A DNA stretch of 64,000 nucleotides from Branchiostoma floridae (lineage: Eukaryota; Chordata; Leptocardii; Amphioxiformes; Branchiostomatidae). The DNA lies in contig NC_049989.1 of the NCBI RefSeq assembly GCF_000003815.2, positions 14,276,555-14,340,554 on the forward strand, read 5' to 3'. Made by a program: the position numbers and the translations under genes. The notes beneath the pieces are model-generated. The model searched no databases. It was not told the origin of the DNA and saw only the letters and a list, made by a program, of their open reading frames with translations. Positions 23,817 to 35,981 of the stretch are shown one piece after another (positions within the stretch are counted from its first letter, which is position 1; each line of letters begins with the position of its first letter).

Positions 23817-24118
23817 AGCTAAGGGCACAACCCGGCATACGTGCAATTTGTCCGTACGTTTTTTTGGGGAGGCCACGTCCGCTACGTATTTCTGAAAACG
23901 TTCAGGCTGTACAGGGCAGGCGCGTTGCCTGTACTGGCAGTTACGGGGGGCAAACCTGCAGCCCAATGGCACACAAAGTTTTGCCTACACGTAAAGTTCT
24001 ACGGCGTGTCTGCTTGCTCCAAAATCCGTCGGATTCCCTACAGATACCAAAAGATTGCCCACGTTTTGGCACGTAGACAGCACGTATTTGCATGTACGGG
24101 GGGGTTGTGCCCTTAGCT
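23817..24118. mobile_element. Harbinger-type MITE downstream of NCLX
   Basis: The ends AGCTAAGGGCACAACCC and GGGTTGTGCCCTTAGCT are perfect inverted repeats, flanked on both sides by TTA (23,814-23,816 and 24,119-24,121). The 302-bp interior is non-coding. A TTA/TAA trinucleotide target duplication is the signature of PIF/Harbinger-like transposons. It lies about 140 bp past the stop codon and may fall inside the NCLX 3' UTR. Confidence 0.8.
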
Positions 24119-24121
24119 TTA

Positions 24122-26739
24122 ACAAAGTAGTGAAATCACATTTTGAATTTAGCAAAATCTTCAAGAAAAAAGATTGTAACAGAAGCTTCACCTACATACT
24201 TATGAATAGTAGGCTGTCCCAAAATGCTTAAGTTTTGCCTTTAGAATCATGCAATATATATGAATGTTGTACATTCAGAGTTCAGGAGAAATTAAGAAAT
24301 AAAAGAAGAATGTCACCTGTTTTTCTATATTTCAATGGAATCCATTGGTTGACATTTCCTTTCTATATTTAGATTGAAAATAATTCCCTAATAACTTTTT
24401 GAGAGCAACAATTGAAAGTGTTTGAGACCAACAGGTAACATTTCGTGTTAATTTCATGCACAACTTTCTTGTACATGTATATGACTTTTTTTTGTAACGT
24501 TACGTTTTGTAACAATAAGTGGTGAAGGTTTTGAAGTGCAATCAGGATTTGAGACTTTTATTTGTTACAATCAAGTTTGTATATTTTGAGATTCTAGTAA
24601 ATAATGGCAGCTTTCTTGAATGTTGAAGATGTCTGGCATTGATATGTGGAAGTCTGTAGGACTTCTACAACAACATATAACGTGGAAATAAATAAAATAT
24701 TCACTTCAATGTCAGGGTAAACATTATTTAGCCCCTATCCATATAAAATATTTATTTCCATTTTGTCATGCTTTTGTAAAAATCCATGTCTTCAAAAGCT
24801 GATTCTGAGTACTTTTTGATACATTCTTTGAAATGAATTATCACTTTAAGTCCAATATGAATGCTGCAACTGTCTTCTGTTTTTGTACGTGTATTACAAG
24901 CAAAATATAAAATGTATATTTTCAAAACTGCAATATGCAGGGCGCACAATCTTGCCACATTTAAGTGTTAAGTATTCCAAATACTGTGCAAGGATGGGAA
25001 GTCATTATCAGTGAATTAACATAAACACAATCCAAACATGTATGAAGTAAGAGGCAATTGCTTCAGTCTGTGTTTATGGACATGTGATGTTTGTCATCAA
25101 TGTGATCAATAATGTAATACAGTACTTATAATTATTAAACACTATTTCGTTTGAACATTTACAATGACAAGGTAACTATCAATTGATAATAATAAAAGTT
25201 GGCAGATTGATAACTTGATTGATGCATGGTTCTTGTTATAGTATTCATATGTGACTGTAGCATACTGAATTACTATGTGCTTACAATAATAAAACGAGGA
25301 AACAAAAACAGTGAATCAGCTATTACGGTAATATTTGGTTATGTTGCAGAAAACTTTCTTCTTCAGTTCTAAGTTTGGTCCATCTTGCAGTGAAAAAAGT
25401 TCTCAGCATGGAGTACAAGCTGTATAGTACCTGAGACTTCTAGAATTGATACACTATAGAATTGGGCTGGTCCCCTACCCTTAGTGTGGTGGACAAGGTG
25501 TAGATTTCCCCATACACAGGGCCTCTGGTTTTCAATCCAACAAGACGTCGCTAACACTAACCAAAGTTACTCATTTTCACCAGCATGAGAGAAGAGTGAA
25601 AATAGGTGTTAAGTGCCTTTTCTAAGGGCACAAATTATACTATATCCTAGGCATTCAAGCGTTGTACTTTTTTTATTCTAAGTCAACAAACTAACCTCAC
25701 CACAAGACCATCTTGCCACCTAAAATGATGAAAATTGAAATCAAGATGACATATTAAAGGACTTTAATTGTCAGAGAAAGCAAGCTTCTAAGGAAAAGTC
25801 ATCGATAGAACTGTGTACAATAGTGACAACTGACTAAAGATGGAATGTACATTTTGTACATTTGTTATTATCAAGATTATGAACAGATCAGATGAATTCC
25901 AAAATCATTGTTACACACATAAGTAATACAAAATATCACCATATCCCCAAGTGTATTGCTAGGAAGCATATCGGTATATAGAAATCATAGCAGCATTTCA
26001 AAGCAAAAAAGATTATCAAATTCAAAAGCAACAAATTGAATATACTGCAAATATATACAGAAATCACATCAAAACTGCATTGAACACTCCAACCTGTCAA
26101 TAATGAATATCATTACACAATGGCCATAATTTGGGCTTTTCATATCTTATATCTAATATATACTTAACAAATTCAAATTATGATACTCAACTGACACAAC
26201 TGCATTCATATGGATAATTATATGGCAATATATATATATCTAACTGGAAGGTTTAAATTACAACCTCAATGGAACGAAAGACAATCAGGTAGCAACTTAT
26301 AAGACATAAATAGTATCTACACAAGATAACAAAATTAGTAACTGTAAGTTAGTCAGAAAGTAAATTTCAACCAGTCACCAATATAAAGATCTCTGGGGAT
26401 ATGAACACACACACACACACACACACATACACCAGTTAGTATCCCAGTTTCTATATACAATAAGCTCGATGGGTCACACAAATTATCTAGTTTTCAATTC
26501 CACCTCCGAAAAAACAAAAACATATCATATATAATAATAGGTCTGGCTTGATCCCTTAATACTCAACAATAAAACAGACGTTATCAATTTACTGCATTTT
26601 GAACACATGTCAATCTCTGATAACATTATCAAAAACCTTTGTCATGTTTACCCTTTTTCTTCCTTGCATTAGAGAGGATATATGGTATGTTCATTTGTTG
26701 TCAATATCCTATGCCACAAATGTGTCCAATGAGCTCCAG
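24122..26739. other. NCLX 3' region and convergent intergenic DNA
   Basis: AT-rich sequence without supported exons. Candidate plus-strand polyadenylation signals (AATAAA) occur near 24,296 and in the 'ggaaataaataaaatatt' stretch near 24,684. A CA microsatellite lies at 26,407-26,428. NCLX and GAS2 converge here. Confidence 0.45.
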
Positions 26740-26742
26740 TTA

Positions 26743-26988
26743 AGGTGGTATCTCACTGCAATTGGGGCACCATTGCGGTACTGCGGGGTTCATTCGCTGT
26801 GGCACTGTCGTGTTATTTTCGCCATCTATAATTCAGATATTGCGTAATACGCAAAAGTATGACATAGAAGACAACAAAATAGTACACAAAATGTAAGAAA
26901 ATTCTTTCATCATCTCTGAAATTCGTTGAGCAATTTTTCAAACCCTGCAGTGCCACAACGGTGCCCCAAGTGCAGTGAGATACCACCT
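26743..26988. mobile_element. Harbinger-type MITE, GGTATCTCACTGCA family
   Basis: The inverted ends AGGTGGTATCTCACTGCA and its complement near 26,971-26,988 continue imperfectly for about 45 bp ('ttggggcacc...'). Both flanks carry TTA (26,740-26,742; 26,989-26,991). The 246-bp interior has no coding capacity. The ends resemble those of the element at 27,608-28,143. Confidence 0.8.
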
Positions 26989-27607
26989 TTAGAGTAGACC
27001 TATATATGCGTTAACATCTGGTTTGTATGAGATGACATCTGGTCACCACACCTATTAGCAATTACACTCAGCCTTTTAAGCTTAAGTGGTTGGAAAGCCA
27101 ACTACAAAACAGTCAAATACTGCATAATATCACCGCTGCCCAGCCTAGTTAAATTTTACTCCACTAGAAACATAGCCTTTTTCTTAATATTTAAATTTGA
27201 AAAAAATTGTGACTATTCATATATAGGAATTTTAAAATGAATCGGTTGGAGTAAGTTGGTGTGAGAATTATAAAAGGCTTGAATTGCTGGGATTTATTTT
27301 AGATTGCCATTTCAAATAAATCACCTAGTAAAATATACCCTCTTGACTATTGCTTATTTTCTAACACCTGCTCCCATTGTCATACTAAGTATACAAAGAC
27401 CTATATCAAAATGTACAATTAGTAGCTACCATAAAATTTACAACATATACAAACTAACGTTTGCACTCTCATCGTATCTAATAATATGTACACACACTCT
27501 ATCAACATTGGTCATACATTTACATCTTGATAAACTGAGTGGCAAGACAACAACACCATTCACCATTCCTTTTTCTTCGTTACTTATGGCACTGTGAATT
27601 TTATTTA

Positions 27608-28143
27608 AGTGGGTATCTCACTATACTGTGCCAAATTATGCCAGTTTATGTTATTTGGACTGCACCAAAATGTGTCGGACATTCACAAAGTGAATATCCT
27701 TTCATAACAGTGCAAATCTCTCCTTAGGCCACACCAATTATATTTCTTGTTTCTCTGATTTTTTCAGAAAAAAATTGGGTCGGTCGGTCGAAAAAAAAAA
27801 ACTTTCAAAAAGTCGGGGGTAGGAGAGATTGGACAGGAAAACCTAAACTTTCAACATTTAGGGGGTCCTTGGAGGCCCAAAGTTAATTTTAGAAAGGAAA
27901 GGCAGTGAAATTTTGACAACACGAGGTGTGGCCATCAATTTGTTTTTTTACAAATCGGAAAAAATGGGGTCGGGAAATCCAGGAAACAACAAATAAAATT
28001 GGTGTGGCCTTATGTACTGCTGATTATTGAACATTGGTTTTTAATTCATTTGCGACACTGCAGTTTCCAATTGCCTACTCATTTTTAGAGTTGACTCAAG
28101 AATTTTCTAGCATAATGTGGCACAGTTCATTGAGATACTCGCT
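27608..28143. mobile_element. MITE of the GGTATCTCA family, interrupted by another MITE
   Basis: The left end AGTGGGTATCTCACTATACTG and a matching inverted right end (about 28,113-28,143, 'ggcacagttcattgagatac') are flanked by TTA on each side (27,605-27,607; 28,144-28,146). A complete second MITE (27,727-28,009 with its own TTA duplication) sits inside it. The nesting order is clear: this element is the older insertion. Confidence 0.7.
27727..28009. mobile_element. Harbinger-type MITE, GGCCACACCAAT family, copy 1 (nested)
   Basis: It starts GGCCACACCAATTATATTTC, ends ...AAAATTGGTGTGGCC, and is flanked by TTA on both sides (27,724-27,726; 28,010-28,012). It is 283 bp with no open gene. Sister copies are at 29,117-29,503 and 37,233-37,478. 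It is inserted within the element at 27,608-28,143. Confidence 0.85.
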
Positions 28144-28149
28144 TTAAGG

Positions 28150-29110
28150 AACCCACTAGACAGTACAGATTATAGAAGTACTGTACAAATACTAAACCCC
28201 TATCTCACCTGTGTAACAATATCAATTTTGTACTAGGCACCCATAGATTGCTTACATGTACTAAAAGAATACATGTACCTTTTTATCCTAACCTAACATG
28301 GTTTGCCTCTTGTTTGTTTCTACATGTATATTGTATAATTATATATTGCTTACTCAGGTATATTGCTTGAAATGAGTCATATATAAAGGACTACATGTGT
28401 TTTTAGATTTCCTATACAAATTTAAGAAAAAAAAATCACACAAACGCACTAAGTCCTCTTTATCAACTTCAACCAACGGGTCTGTATAATATACGGTAAC
28501 CGTTGTAGATCCAAATGATAACAATTTTTGAAACTGCTTGTGAAATGTATCATCTTTTAGAAATATGATAGTTTCTAATACTTGGACCATGAATATAGAA
28601 TAGCTGCTTCCTTAAATATCAGTGTCTAACTCATCATGTGAAGACCAAAAGATGAAATATGTTTAATAATAAATTACCCTGACAAAGAAAGAGGTTCTGA
28701 CAGTATAAATATTGATATCTAAGAGAGAACATGAGATATGTTAACTGCATATATATGATATAAGTTAGTACTAAATATTCTATGTCTGAAACATAGTAGA
28801 CTCAAGAAAAATGAAAGTATTTAAATGGTTCTGAATAGTAATCTGCATAGTACTTGAACACGAAAACAGTGTCTCTTCAAGTTTGCTGGAGAAACGGCAT
28901 GGAATGGATTCAACAATTCCCGGGTTTCTTACATGACGCAACCTTTTTTTCCTTCTGTACATTGTGCAGATGTCTCAATCAGTGCAAAGTCGATGAAGAC
29001 AGTAGACAATTGAAACAACAGAGAAAAAATATGGTTGCATAGCTAAGAAAACAAATTGAAAACATTAATCTACCAAAATTATGAAACTTTACAGATACAT
29101 AGAATGGATA
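28150..29110. other. Noncoding DNA downstream of GAS2
   Basis: AT-rich sequence with no recognisable exons on either strand. I see no RNA gene or coding signal in it. Confidence 0.4.
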
Positions 29111-29116
29111 TAATAA

Positions 29117-29503
29117 GGCCACACCAATTTAATTTCTTGGTTCACGGATTCGCTCGCTCCTATTTTTTGGGGGAAAAAATAGCTCCTATTTTTTGGGAAA
29201 AAAAATAAAAATAAAAATTACCACTCAGCAAATTTTCACCATTAATGAAACCATTCACCAACTTTCTGGTGTAGCAAATTGGCCTTTATATTATAAGCTC
29301 CTTAAAGTGTGGGTACAGGTGCTGTTACTGTACAAAAATAGTGTTTTTGTACTTTTTTCAAGCTGAAAACTTTTTTTCTTTATGCTTTGGATTAGCCGTT
29401 ACCTTTACCCCAACCATTTTACAATTTTTATTTTTATTTCGCCCTCTCGCTCCATATCTTTTATGAATAAATCCGTGAACCAAGAAATTAAATTGGTGTG
29501 GCC
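29117..29503. mobile_element. Harbinger-type MITE, GGCCACACCAAT family, copy 2
   Basis: The inverted ends are essentially perfect for about 34 bp (29,117-29,150 against 29,470-29,503), starting GGCCACACCAATTTAATTTC. They are flanked by TAA on both sides (29,114-29,116; 29,504-29,506). The 387-bp element ends about 75 bp from the GAS2 stop codon, so it is probably within the GAS2 3' UTR, where it would form a long hairpin. Confidence 0.88.
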
Positions 29504-29576
29504 TAAGGAAGCATTTTATGTTTTCAATCATGTTTGGTAAAATTGTGAGAGATTCCAAGCAGACTTTCTAGCTGCA

Positions 29577-32500
29577 CTACTTGCTGGGTGTTTTGTAGTT
29601 TGCCCTACAGAATAGGAAGCCGTCACGTATCAGTTTATCAGGAGTCATGGTGTGTACTTGAGTTCCCGGCGCCGAGGCGAGCTGCGTACCGTCCCGTCCC
29701 ACGATGATCATCTTGCACGGGTCGTGTTTCATCAGGTAGTGCTGCAGCGTGTCCCACCCCCCGCCCACGCGCACCATCACGTGGCGACCGCGCAGCATGC
29801 GGATGAACACGATCTTGTCGCCGATGCGGTACCGTCCCTCTGAGAGCCTCTCCAAACTGAAGGGAGTGTGGTGACACTGGCAGGTGCCAGATATTCGCTG
29901 CACCTGAGAGAAAAATAACAATCATATATAATATTACAATCAATGTATAACAATAGTTACTTCATCCTAATGTTATTAACAGGTCTCTTCATTTTCAAAT
30001 CTCCTCAAATTTTTATCCATAATATTTTTCCAACCAGAAATATTAAGGACAAATCGTATGCATGTTATTGACCATACTATCAATCATACAAAGAAGCTGC
30101 AAAATGAGCAAATGTATGCCATTAATTTTTTTTTTAAATCATTGGAAAATGGATGCTAATGAGTAAAGTCTTACGAAATCAAAGAAGAAAATGTGAAAAA
30201 ACAAAAACAACGGATTATAAATTGTTTAGTACCGGTATACCATATTCTTTTCTTTCAGTCATTTGTTCAACCTTCCTTATCACTTCATCATCATCATCAT
30301 CATCATCATCATCGGTCGACGTGATCAAACACCTTATCACTTAGATTTCATGATGAAGCAGGCAACTTGTTTTCCAAACTTTTTTTTTCCTTTGCACGTT
30401 CCCTCCTTCTTGGGGTGGTCAGTGGGTGTCATCCATATAATCAAATCAACATGGCCTAACCAAACATTAAGTAAAAATTGTTAAGATCATTAATATCACA
30501 GCAATCGCCTCTACAAACATCTATAACACTTACTTCATCATCCAATGTCCCTGCTGTCTTCTGTCTCTTCTTGGGTGATCTTGGTGCTGACACTTTCCTG
30601 GGTACCACCACCTCCTTCACTTCTTCCTGCTCTATCTCCTTCTCAAGCTGTATCAAACCTGGCGGGTCAATCCCATACTTATGACTCGCCAACCTGGCTA
30701 ACTCCATCAAACACAGGCAAACCTCCTTAGGCTGTTTCTGTAACACCAGCCCCTCCGACTCGAACAAACAAGCGTCCGATACGCCCAGGTTGCGGCACCA
30801 GGTCAGGAAGTTTGCGGCGTTGTCTCGAGCAAAGAAGCTACCGGCCTTGGCGTTCTTGAAACACCTGACAGGTTTGGGGATGGCGGAGTCTCCGCCACCT
30901 CTCGCTGTGGCTGCCTGCTGCTGGGCTTTCTGTTGGATGAAGTTGGCAAGCTGGCAAACCACAACACCAGATTCAAGCACCTATAAGAAGAGATCGTCAT
31001 TTAGGCCCAATCTATACACAGTTTTTACCGATATCTGTGGATGTGTCGGGAGGGATCTGGAACGTTAGCCGCGGGACACCCATGGTGCTTGCAGTCATAA
31101 ACAGCTATATAGCCTAATGAACCCGCGTTGTATGCTAATGAGCCCTCCCGAAGTCGGGACACATCTACACGTGCGCAGAAGCTGTCGGGGACCCCTGCTA
31201 AGCTATCGGGGACCCCTGCTAAGTTATCGTATGAATGGTCCGGACCTTTCGGGAGAAATTTCCCCGATATCTTTATGGCGATATTGCAGTTCCATCTAGA
31301 CGCTGTAAAAAAGCTGTCGGCGAGAGGTTGTTGGCTCGCCGATATCGGGAAAAACCGTGTCTAGATCGTGCCTTATTGTTTATTGTTTATTAACTCCTTT
31401 AGTTGTTGACAACTTTTCACAGTATGTAACATCTACTCTTTCATTTACTCTTTCATTTTGGATCAATGTTACGTCAATGAAGGTTAGACAAGCAGGAGGT
31501 AGTTACAACTAGAGTTCGGGGACCTCATACCTCCATGAAATATTTATTGCCTTTTTGTGGATGGTATGTATGTTTATAGTCGGTTGTATTTGAGAGTAAT
31601 GGTTATATAATATAAATGTTATGGGAAAGTAGTGGTGTATTTATTTAATGACACAGAGGATGTCCATCTGATTAGTAATTATCAAAATGTGACACTTAAT
31701 TGTGTAATGTGCGTTTAAGAGGTCGACGGCATATGGTAGCGTGGTGTTCCTTAAGCTTGATGTTTGGCATTTAAAATGTCTAAGGTTGTCAGCATTATTG
31801 AGGTTCGACTATGTGCCTCAGAGCTGTGTGGTGGGAGGAAGTTGGGAAACTCAGAAAGAAGAAGGGATGTGGCCAACTTTAGTCAGATGGTGATTTGATT
31901 TTCCACCAATATGTCATAACATCAGCTGTTCACACGGTACAAAAACGAGATGCACACTTTCCTCTGACAGCCCTACATCAACTGTTAGATGAATACTTGG
32001 CGCCAACCCCGTCTGCTAAAAAACAAGTACCACTGGCTACGAAAGAGACAACTAACAACTGTCCCTTATCGTAACAAAATCAGAACATCTGCATCACCCA
32101 TAAAACTTCTGACACCCAACCCAGATGAGAGGACCTAATGGCATTTTAATCACCATGTCACTCAAATCAGCAGTACAGTATGTGAGACATGCATACCTGT
32201 TCCCCAAACAGCTGTCACCTCACCATCTGCTTTGAGCTAAGCCCATTAACAAACACATAGAGCACGATGACTGTACCAATATATCTCAAATATAGGGGTG
32301 ATTTCTGATATTATTACATCGATTATAACGACAGATACGGCTCCCAAAATCTCATCGATTCGAGCTTTCATCACACCCCACCAACACAACAAGAATGAAA
32401 CCAATCCATCCAGCCATTCTTGAGTAATCATCTACACAGACAGAGACACATAACAGAAAATATAACCTCCATTCCATGACATTTCATGGAGGTAACTACA

Positions 32501-34120
32501 GTAGTACTCGTACATGTAGTAGTAGGACTGTAGTATACCAGGGCTTGAAATTCCTACTTGGGATTAGGTGCACTGGACTAGTGCTTCCAACCTAAAAATT
32601 TTGGTGCACCACATAAAATAAAGTACATTTTGTGTATACGACGTATAATCTCAGAAAATCTAATTTCAAACCTTACAGCTGACTGTTTCAAGTTTTACTC
32701 GCAAATTTAAGTTTAAAACAGGAATAACCAATTGCAATGTGCCTGTAAAAAATACGTATAGATATCAATAAAAGTTAATTGTTTTCGATATGTGTACAAA
32801 ATTCAACAAAGTATTGTTCAGACCCCTCAGCAATGCCAGAACCCAGCGCACGCAGAGTTTTGAAGCATTAAAAATTCCCATGACATCGTCATTATAAGCT
32901 TAGTGACGCCCCCTGTCCATGTTCAAGGTGCTGCATTGTTTACATTTTAAAAGTTTCAGGCATGCATCCATAATTTACTGTAAATTGCTTTACAGTATGT
33001 GGCAATTGTGGTACGGTAAAACATTCCAATTCATTTTGCGAGTTCAGTAAATTGTGGAGTCTCTTCATACGTAGTCAAGTCTGGAATGCATACTTCAGAT
33101 AAATGCAAAAAAGATAAAAGGACAAAAAATTAGTCATAATATCTTTGACAATCCCACCTCCATGAAGTTGTCCACAGAGACGTTGATACCCAGTAACCTG
33201 TTGAGCCAGTCCGCCAAGTCTTCCTTCATAGGAACCAGTGCCGCCTCCTGGAGCGCTGAGAAGTGTTGTGCAAACGGGTCCATGTCTAGATCTGAAAAAC
33301 ACATTGTCAAGGAGTTCATGGCTACAGCTTACTTCTGTTCTGGCTGGACTGTAAAGGAACAGTGGTAGAAAAGAATACCAGCAGGGGTTTTGGTTAGCTG
33401 CCATGCATTAAATGTTGGGTAAATACTCCTGCAACCTTCGGTGCACTTGACTAACTTGTAATGCATAACTTGGGGCTATATTCTGTATCTAATACTTTCA
33501 CCTTCCCAACCTACACAGTGGACAAAAGCACCTGGCAGTCGGCCATTGAGTCATGCCATCGATGTGCAAGGCATGTCTACCACACACGATATAGGGGTAA
33601 CAGACATTGAACCAGATAGTGAGTGAGTGAGTGACAGCTACTTCACACGCATGCACCAGGAATACAAAATTCGAATAACTTAGGCACTGAGGGCAAGGGA
33701 ATACCAAAAATCAGATAGTGAGTGAGTGAGTGCTTTAACGCATGTACGGAATACCAAATGGTAATTTACTGGTACTTGGGTCGAGGAAAGTCCAAAATGA
33801 ACTAAAAGCGTTTTGAGAAAGTAAAGATGCGGAAATTTTTGTTGTTGAATATCAACCTGTCAAGAATGGAAAATACTGTTTTGACTCAATTTGACTCAAA
33901 CTAAAATGATTCAAGTAGAAATTGTAGCCAGCAAACTGTCAGAGTTCTCACTCATTATTTATAAAATGACGAAGCGTATTAGACCAAATTAGTAATTATC
34001 AAGGAGTACCATACCTGTGTCCATAATACTGACATCAGAACTGACTGAATCGAGCCTGTCGGACTCCGCTCTTGATCGCGAGGCAGAGCGGAGCTGCCTG
34101 TGCTGTACCGGGGTCTGCAT
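29577..34120 (-). CDS. GAS2: GAS2 (growth arrest-specific 2) protein, 4 coding exons
   Basis: GAS2-family proteins link actin and microtubules through a calponin-homology (CH) domain and a GAR (GAS2-related) domain. Coding exons on the minus strand, 5' to 3': 34120-34015, 33291-33158, 30980-30534, 29903-29577. Phases join without gaps and give 337 residues (human GAS2 has 313).

The CH domain spans about residues 55-200, with [16 protein letters not shown] and [19 protein letters not shown], then [18 protein letters not shown]. It is followed by [18 protein letters not shown], diagnostic for GAS2. A basic linker (SPKKRQK) precedes the GAR domain (about 236-300), with [32 protein letters not shown] and [18 protein letters not shown]. 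The C terminus ends ...[10 protein letters not shown], like GAS2 rather than the longer GAS2-like proteins. The start ATG (34,118-34,120) has G at -3, and two short upstream ATG frames precede it in the same exon. It converges with NCLX. Confidence 0.93.
31004..31372. mobile_element. Harbinger-type MITE in GAS2 intron
   Basis: The left end 'ggcccaatctatacacagtt' and right end (complement 'ggcacgatctagacacggtt') are inverted repeats of about 35 bp with a few mismatches. They are flanked by TTA (31,001-31,003; 31,373-31,375). A short internal direct repeat, 'tatcggggacccctgctaag', occurs twice near 31,175-31,222. The element is 369 bp with no gene and begins only 23 bp from the GAS2 exon at 30,534-30,980, inside the acceptor region. 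Confidence 0.75.
32380..32494 (+). repeat. LINE-like 3' tail, second copy
   Basis: The sequence 'caatccatccagccattc', 'ttgagtaatc', an ACAGACAGAGACAC run, then 'ataacctcc' with an inverted 'ggaggtaac' repeats the arrangement at 3,060-3,265. The terminal hairpin (cctccattccatgacatttcatggagg) is best preserved here. It lies in the GAS2 intron. Confidence 0.5.
32539..32625. mobile_element. Fragment of the CAGGGCTYGAAAT element
   Basis: It begins CAGGGCTTGAAATTC and continues 'ggattaggtgcactgg...aaaattttggtgcacc', matching the right end (inverted) of the complete element at 61,135-61,495. The other end is not found nearby, so this looks like a truncated copy. It lies in the GAS2 intron. Confidence 0.6.
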
Positions 34121-34150
34121 TACGGACGTCCTAGCAACCCCTCATGTCAT
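34121..34150 (-). promoter_or_regulatory. GAS2 5' UTR part of first coding exon
   Basis: The exon's acceptor (ctacattacag, complement of 34,151-34,161) places a splice site 30 nt before the start codon, so the GAS2 5' UTR continues in an upstream exon. ATG ACA TGA and ATG AGG GGT TGC TAG in this segment are two very short upstream open frames. Confidence 0.65.
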
Positions 34151-34612
34151 CTGTAATGTAGGAAGAATGCAGGATGCTCGTTAAGAAAATTGCTCAATTT
34201 CGGGATAAATATAGGCCACCCTGCTGACGACTTCTGTAGAGAAGAAGGACAGGATAAAAATGTTTCAAAAAACAAAAACATTCAAAACAACTCTTCTAGA
34301 AATATCAAAATATAATATAAGACTAGACCAAGTTGCAGTGAACAATGGTGGTAAAAAAACACTCAAAAAGAACATGTCATGAATGAGTAAAAAATTATTC
34401 TCTATAACCAGGCATACAAATTTTGACAACCATGCAATGTACTAAGTGAGAATTCCTTTTACACTGAGGTGCATAAATTATGCTCAATTCCCTTGGTACA
34501 AAATGTAGTCACACTGCAAATGACAATATATAACATTTGTCAAGTTGTATATTAACATACATGTTTTAAAGCAGCTACAATGTCATTGTTACGTTTAAAG
34601 AAATAGACTTAC

Positions 34613-34655
34613 TCTACAGTTTCTGTTTCATCAACAACTTGACTTAGCTTGATCC
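34613..34655 (-). other. Candidate 43-nt 5' UTR exon of GAS2
   Basis: On the minus strand a ctttcag acceptor and a gtaagt donor bracket 43 nt, 463 nt upstream of the next GAS2 exon. It contains one ATG frame that stops within the exon (ATG AAA CAG AAA CTG TAG), so it would be noncoding. Support is splice-signal quality and position only. Confidence 0.4.
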
Positions 34656-35425
34656 CTGAAAGGAAAACTGTTATGTCTAAACTACTATGTGATCTAGTAG
34701 CTAGCGCCTTATGTCTATGACTAAACCCACCGTCATTGTTATTCAGTGTGGAGGTCTATATCAGTCCCCTCCATCATGTTAATGGTCTGGTGGAGATGAT
34801 TAGCTAAAATTGTCGTGTACATTAAGTGCGGGTCGTTGACCTTTGGTGTCAGAGGCATCTCTCACACACAATGGGAGCAACCAAGTGCACTTGGTTTAGA
34901 GGGGTGAGAAGGGATCTTAATTTTGTTGTTATGATGTTTATTTGGCATCCTTCCAAACCACAGTATTTTAAACTCTAAAGTCCATAAAGAAGAACAAAAA
35001 ACACCACATCAGAAACCATCTTAGTATTGAACTACCTTATAAAATGTTAATAGCTCTTGTTGGAATTATTGGTAAAAGTTGGCAATGGCAGATGGTACAT
35101 AAAATCCTTGAAAATTGAGACCACCTGCAATGGCGTTTAAAGGTTGGAAATTAAAACTGAAAATCCAAACGCTTAAAATCCTTTTTGTTTACCAATGCAA
35201 CTGTTATACATGTGCATACTATTTTGCTGACTCTGTATATTATAGTCTCCTGTTTTCGCTGGCAACAAGCGATTTTTTTTGCAGTTGAAAAGACTCAGAG
35301 GTCATAAGGTTGCTTGTCATTTCCTCTCCAGCTCCCAAAATAACAGATGTTCCATCAGCCTGGCAGCTTCAACTAGGGTTGCCATGGCAAGGCTGATGAA
35401 CTTTCCATCCACAGCAGACATTGCA

Positions 35426-35981
35426 GGCCTGGGCTGGAAATTTTTTTTAGAATAGGCGCACCCAGGGTTGTAGCCAGTGTGAAATCATTTTCCGTCCCCT
35501 CAATTGTGAACGCTATTGAGCGCTCAAGACACTCAGTCGTACTCAAGGTACAACATTCCTAGGGGGGTTGGGGGGAGCAAAATTTTGAAATCTAGACCCT
35601 CTGAAACACTATTTCCTGCATTTTGAGGTGTAAATTTTGCTGGTAGACTAAGTTGTTCAACAGCATCTGTCTTAGTGAAAAATTATACAAGGGAGACATT
35701 TTTCATATCGATTTTTGTCCGTCACAGAGGACGGAATGGGCAAAATTATTTTCCATTCCCATCTGGAAAATTCCGTCAAAGGATGGAAGGACGGGTACTG
35801 GCTACAACCCTGGGTGCAATCATGCACGCAACCATAAAATTCAGGTGCACAGAAAAAGTGTTGGGTGCACAACAGAATTCTATAGTTAACTTTTAGATAT
35901 GTTAAGTTTATGTTAAGGCGCACAGCTGCAATTTTGAGTGCAAAAAGGTGCACATGCACCCAGTATTTTGAGCCCTGCACT
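35426..35981. mobile_element. Related 'gtgcaccca' inverted-end element, possibly composite
   Basis: The right end 'gcacatgcacccagtatttt' followed by 'gagccctg' (to 35,981) is the inverted left end of the element at 61,135-61,495. The left side starts near 'gcctgggctggaaat'. The middle carries 'ttccgtc' and 'ggatggaagg' sequence, which also resembles the 'gtccgtttttccgtcaattg' region at 18,684-18,780. This may be one element with an insertion or two adjacent repeats. Confidence 0.4.

Noticed and set aside
23723-24191. Frames of 117, 91 and 68 codons downstream of NCLX
   Set aside because: They lie across a TTA-flanked MITE (23,817-24,118) and have no recognisable protein similarity.
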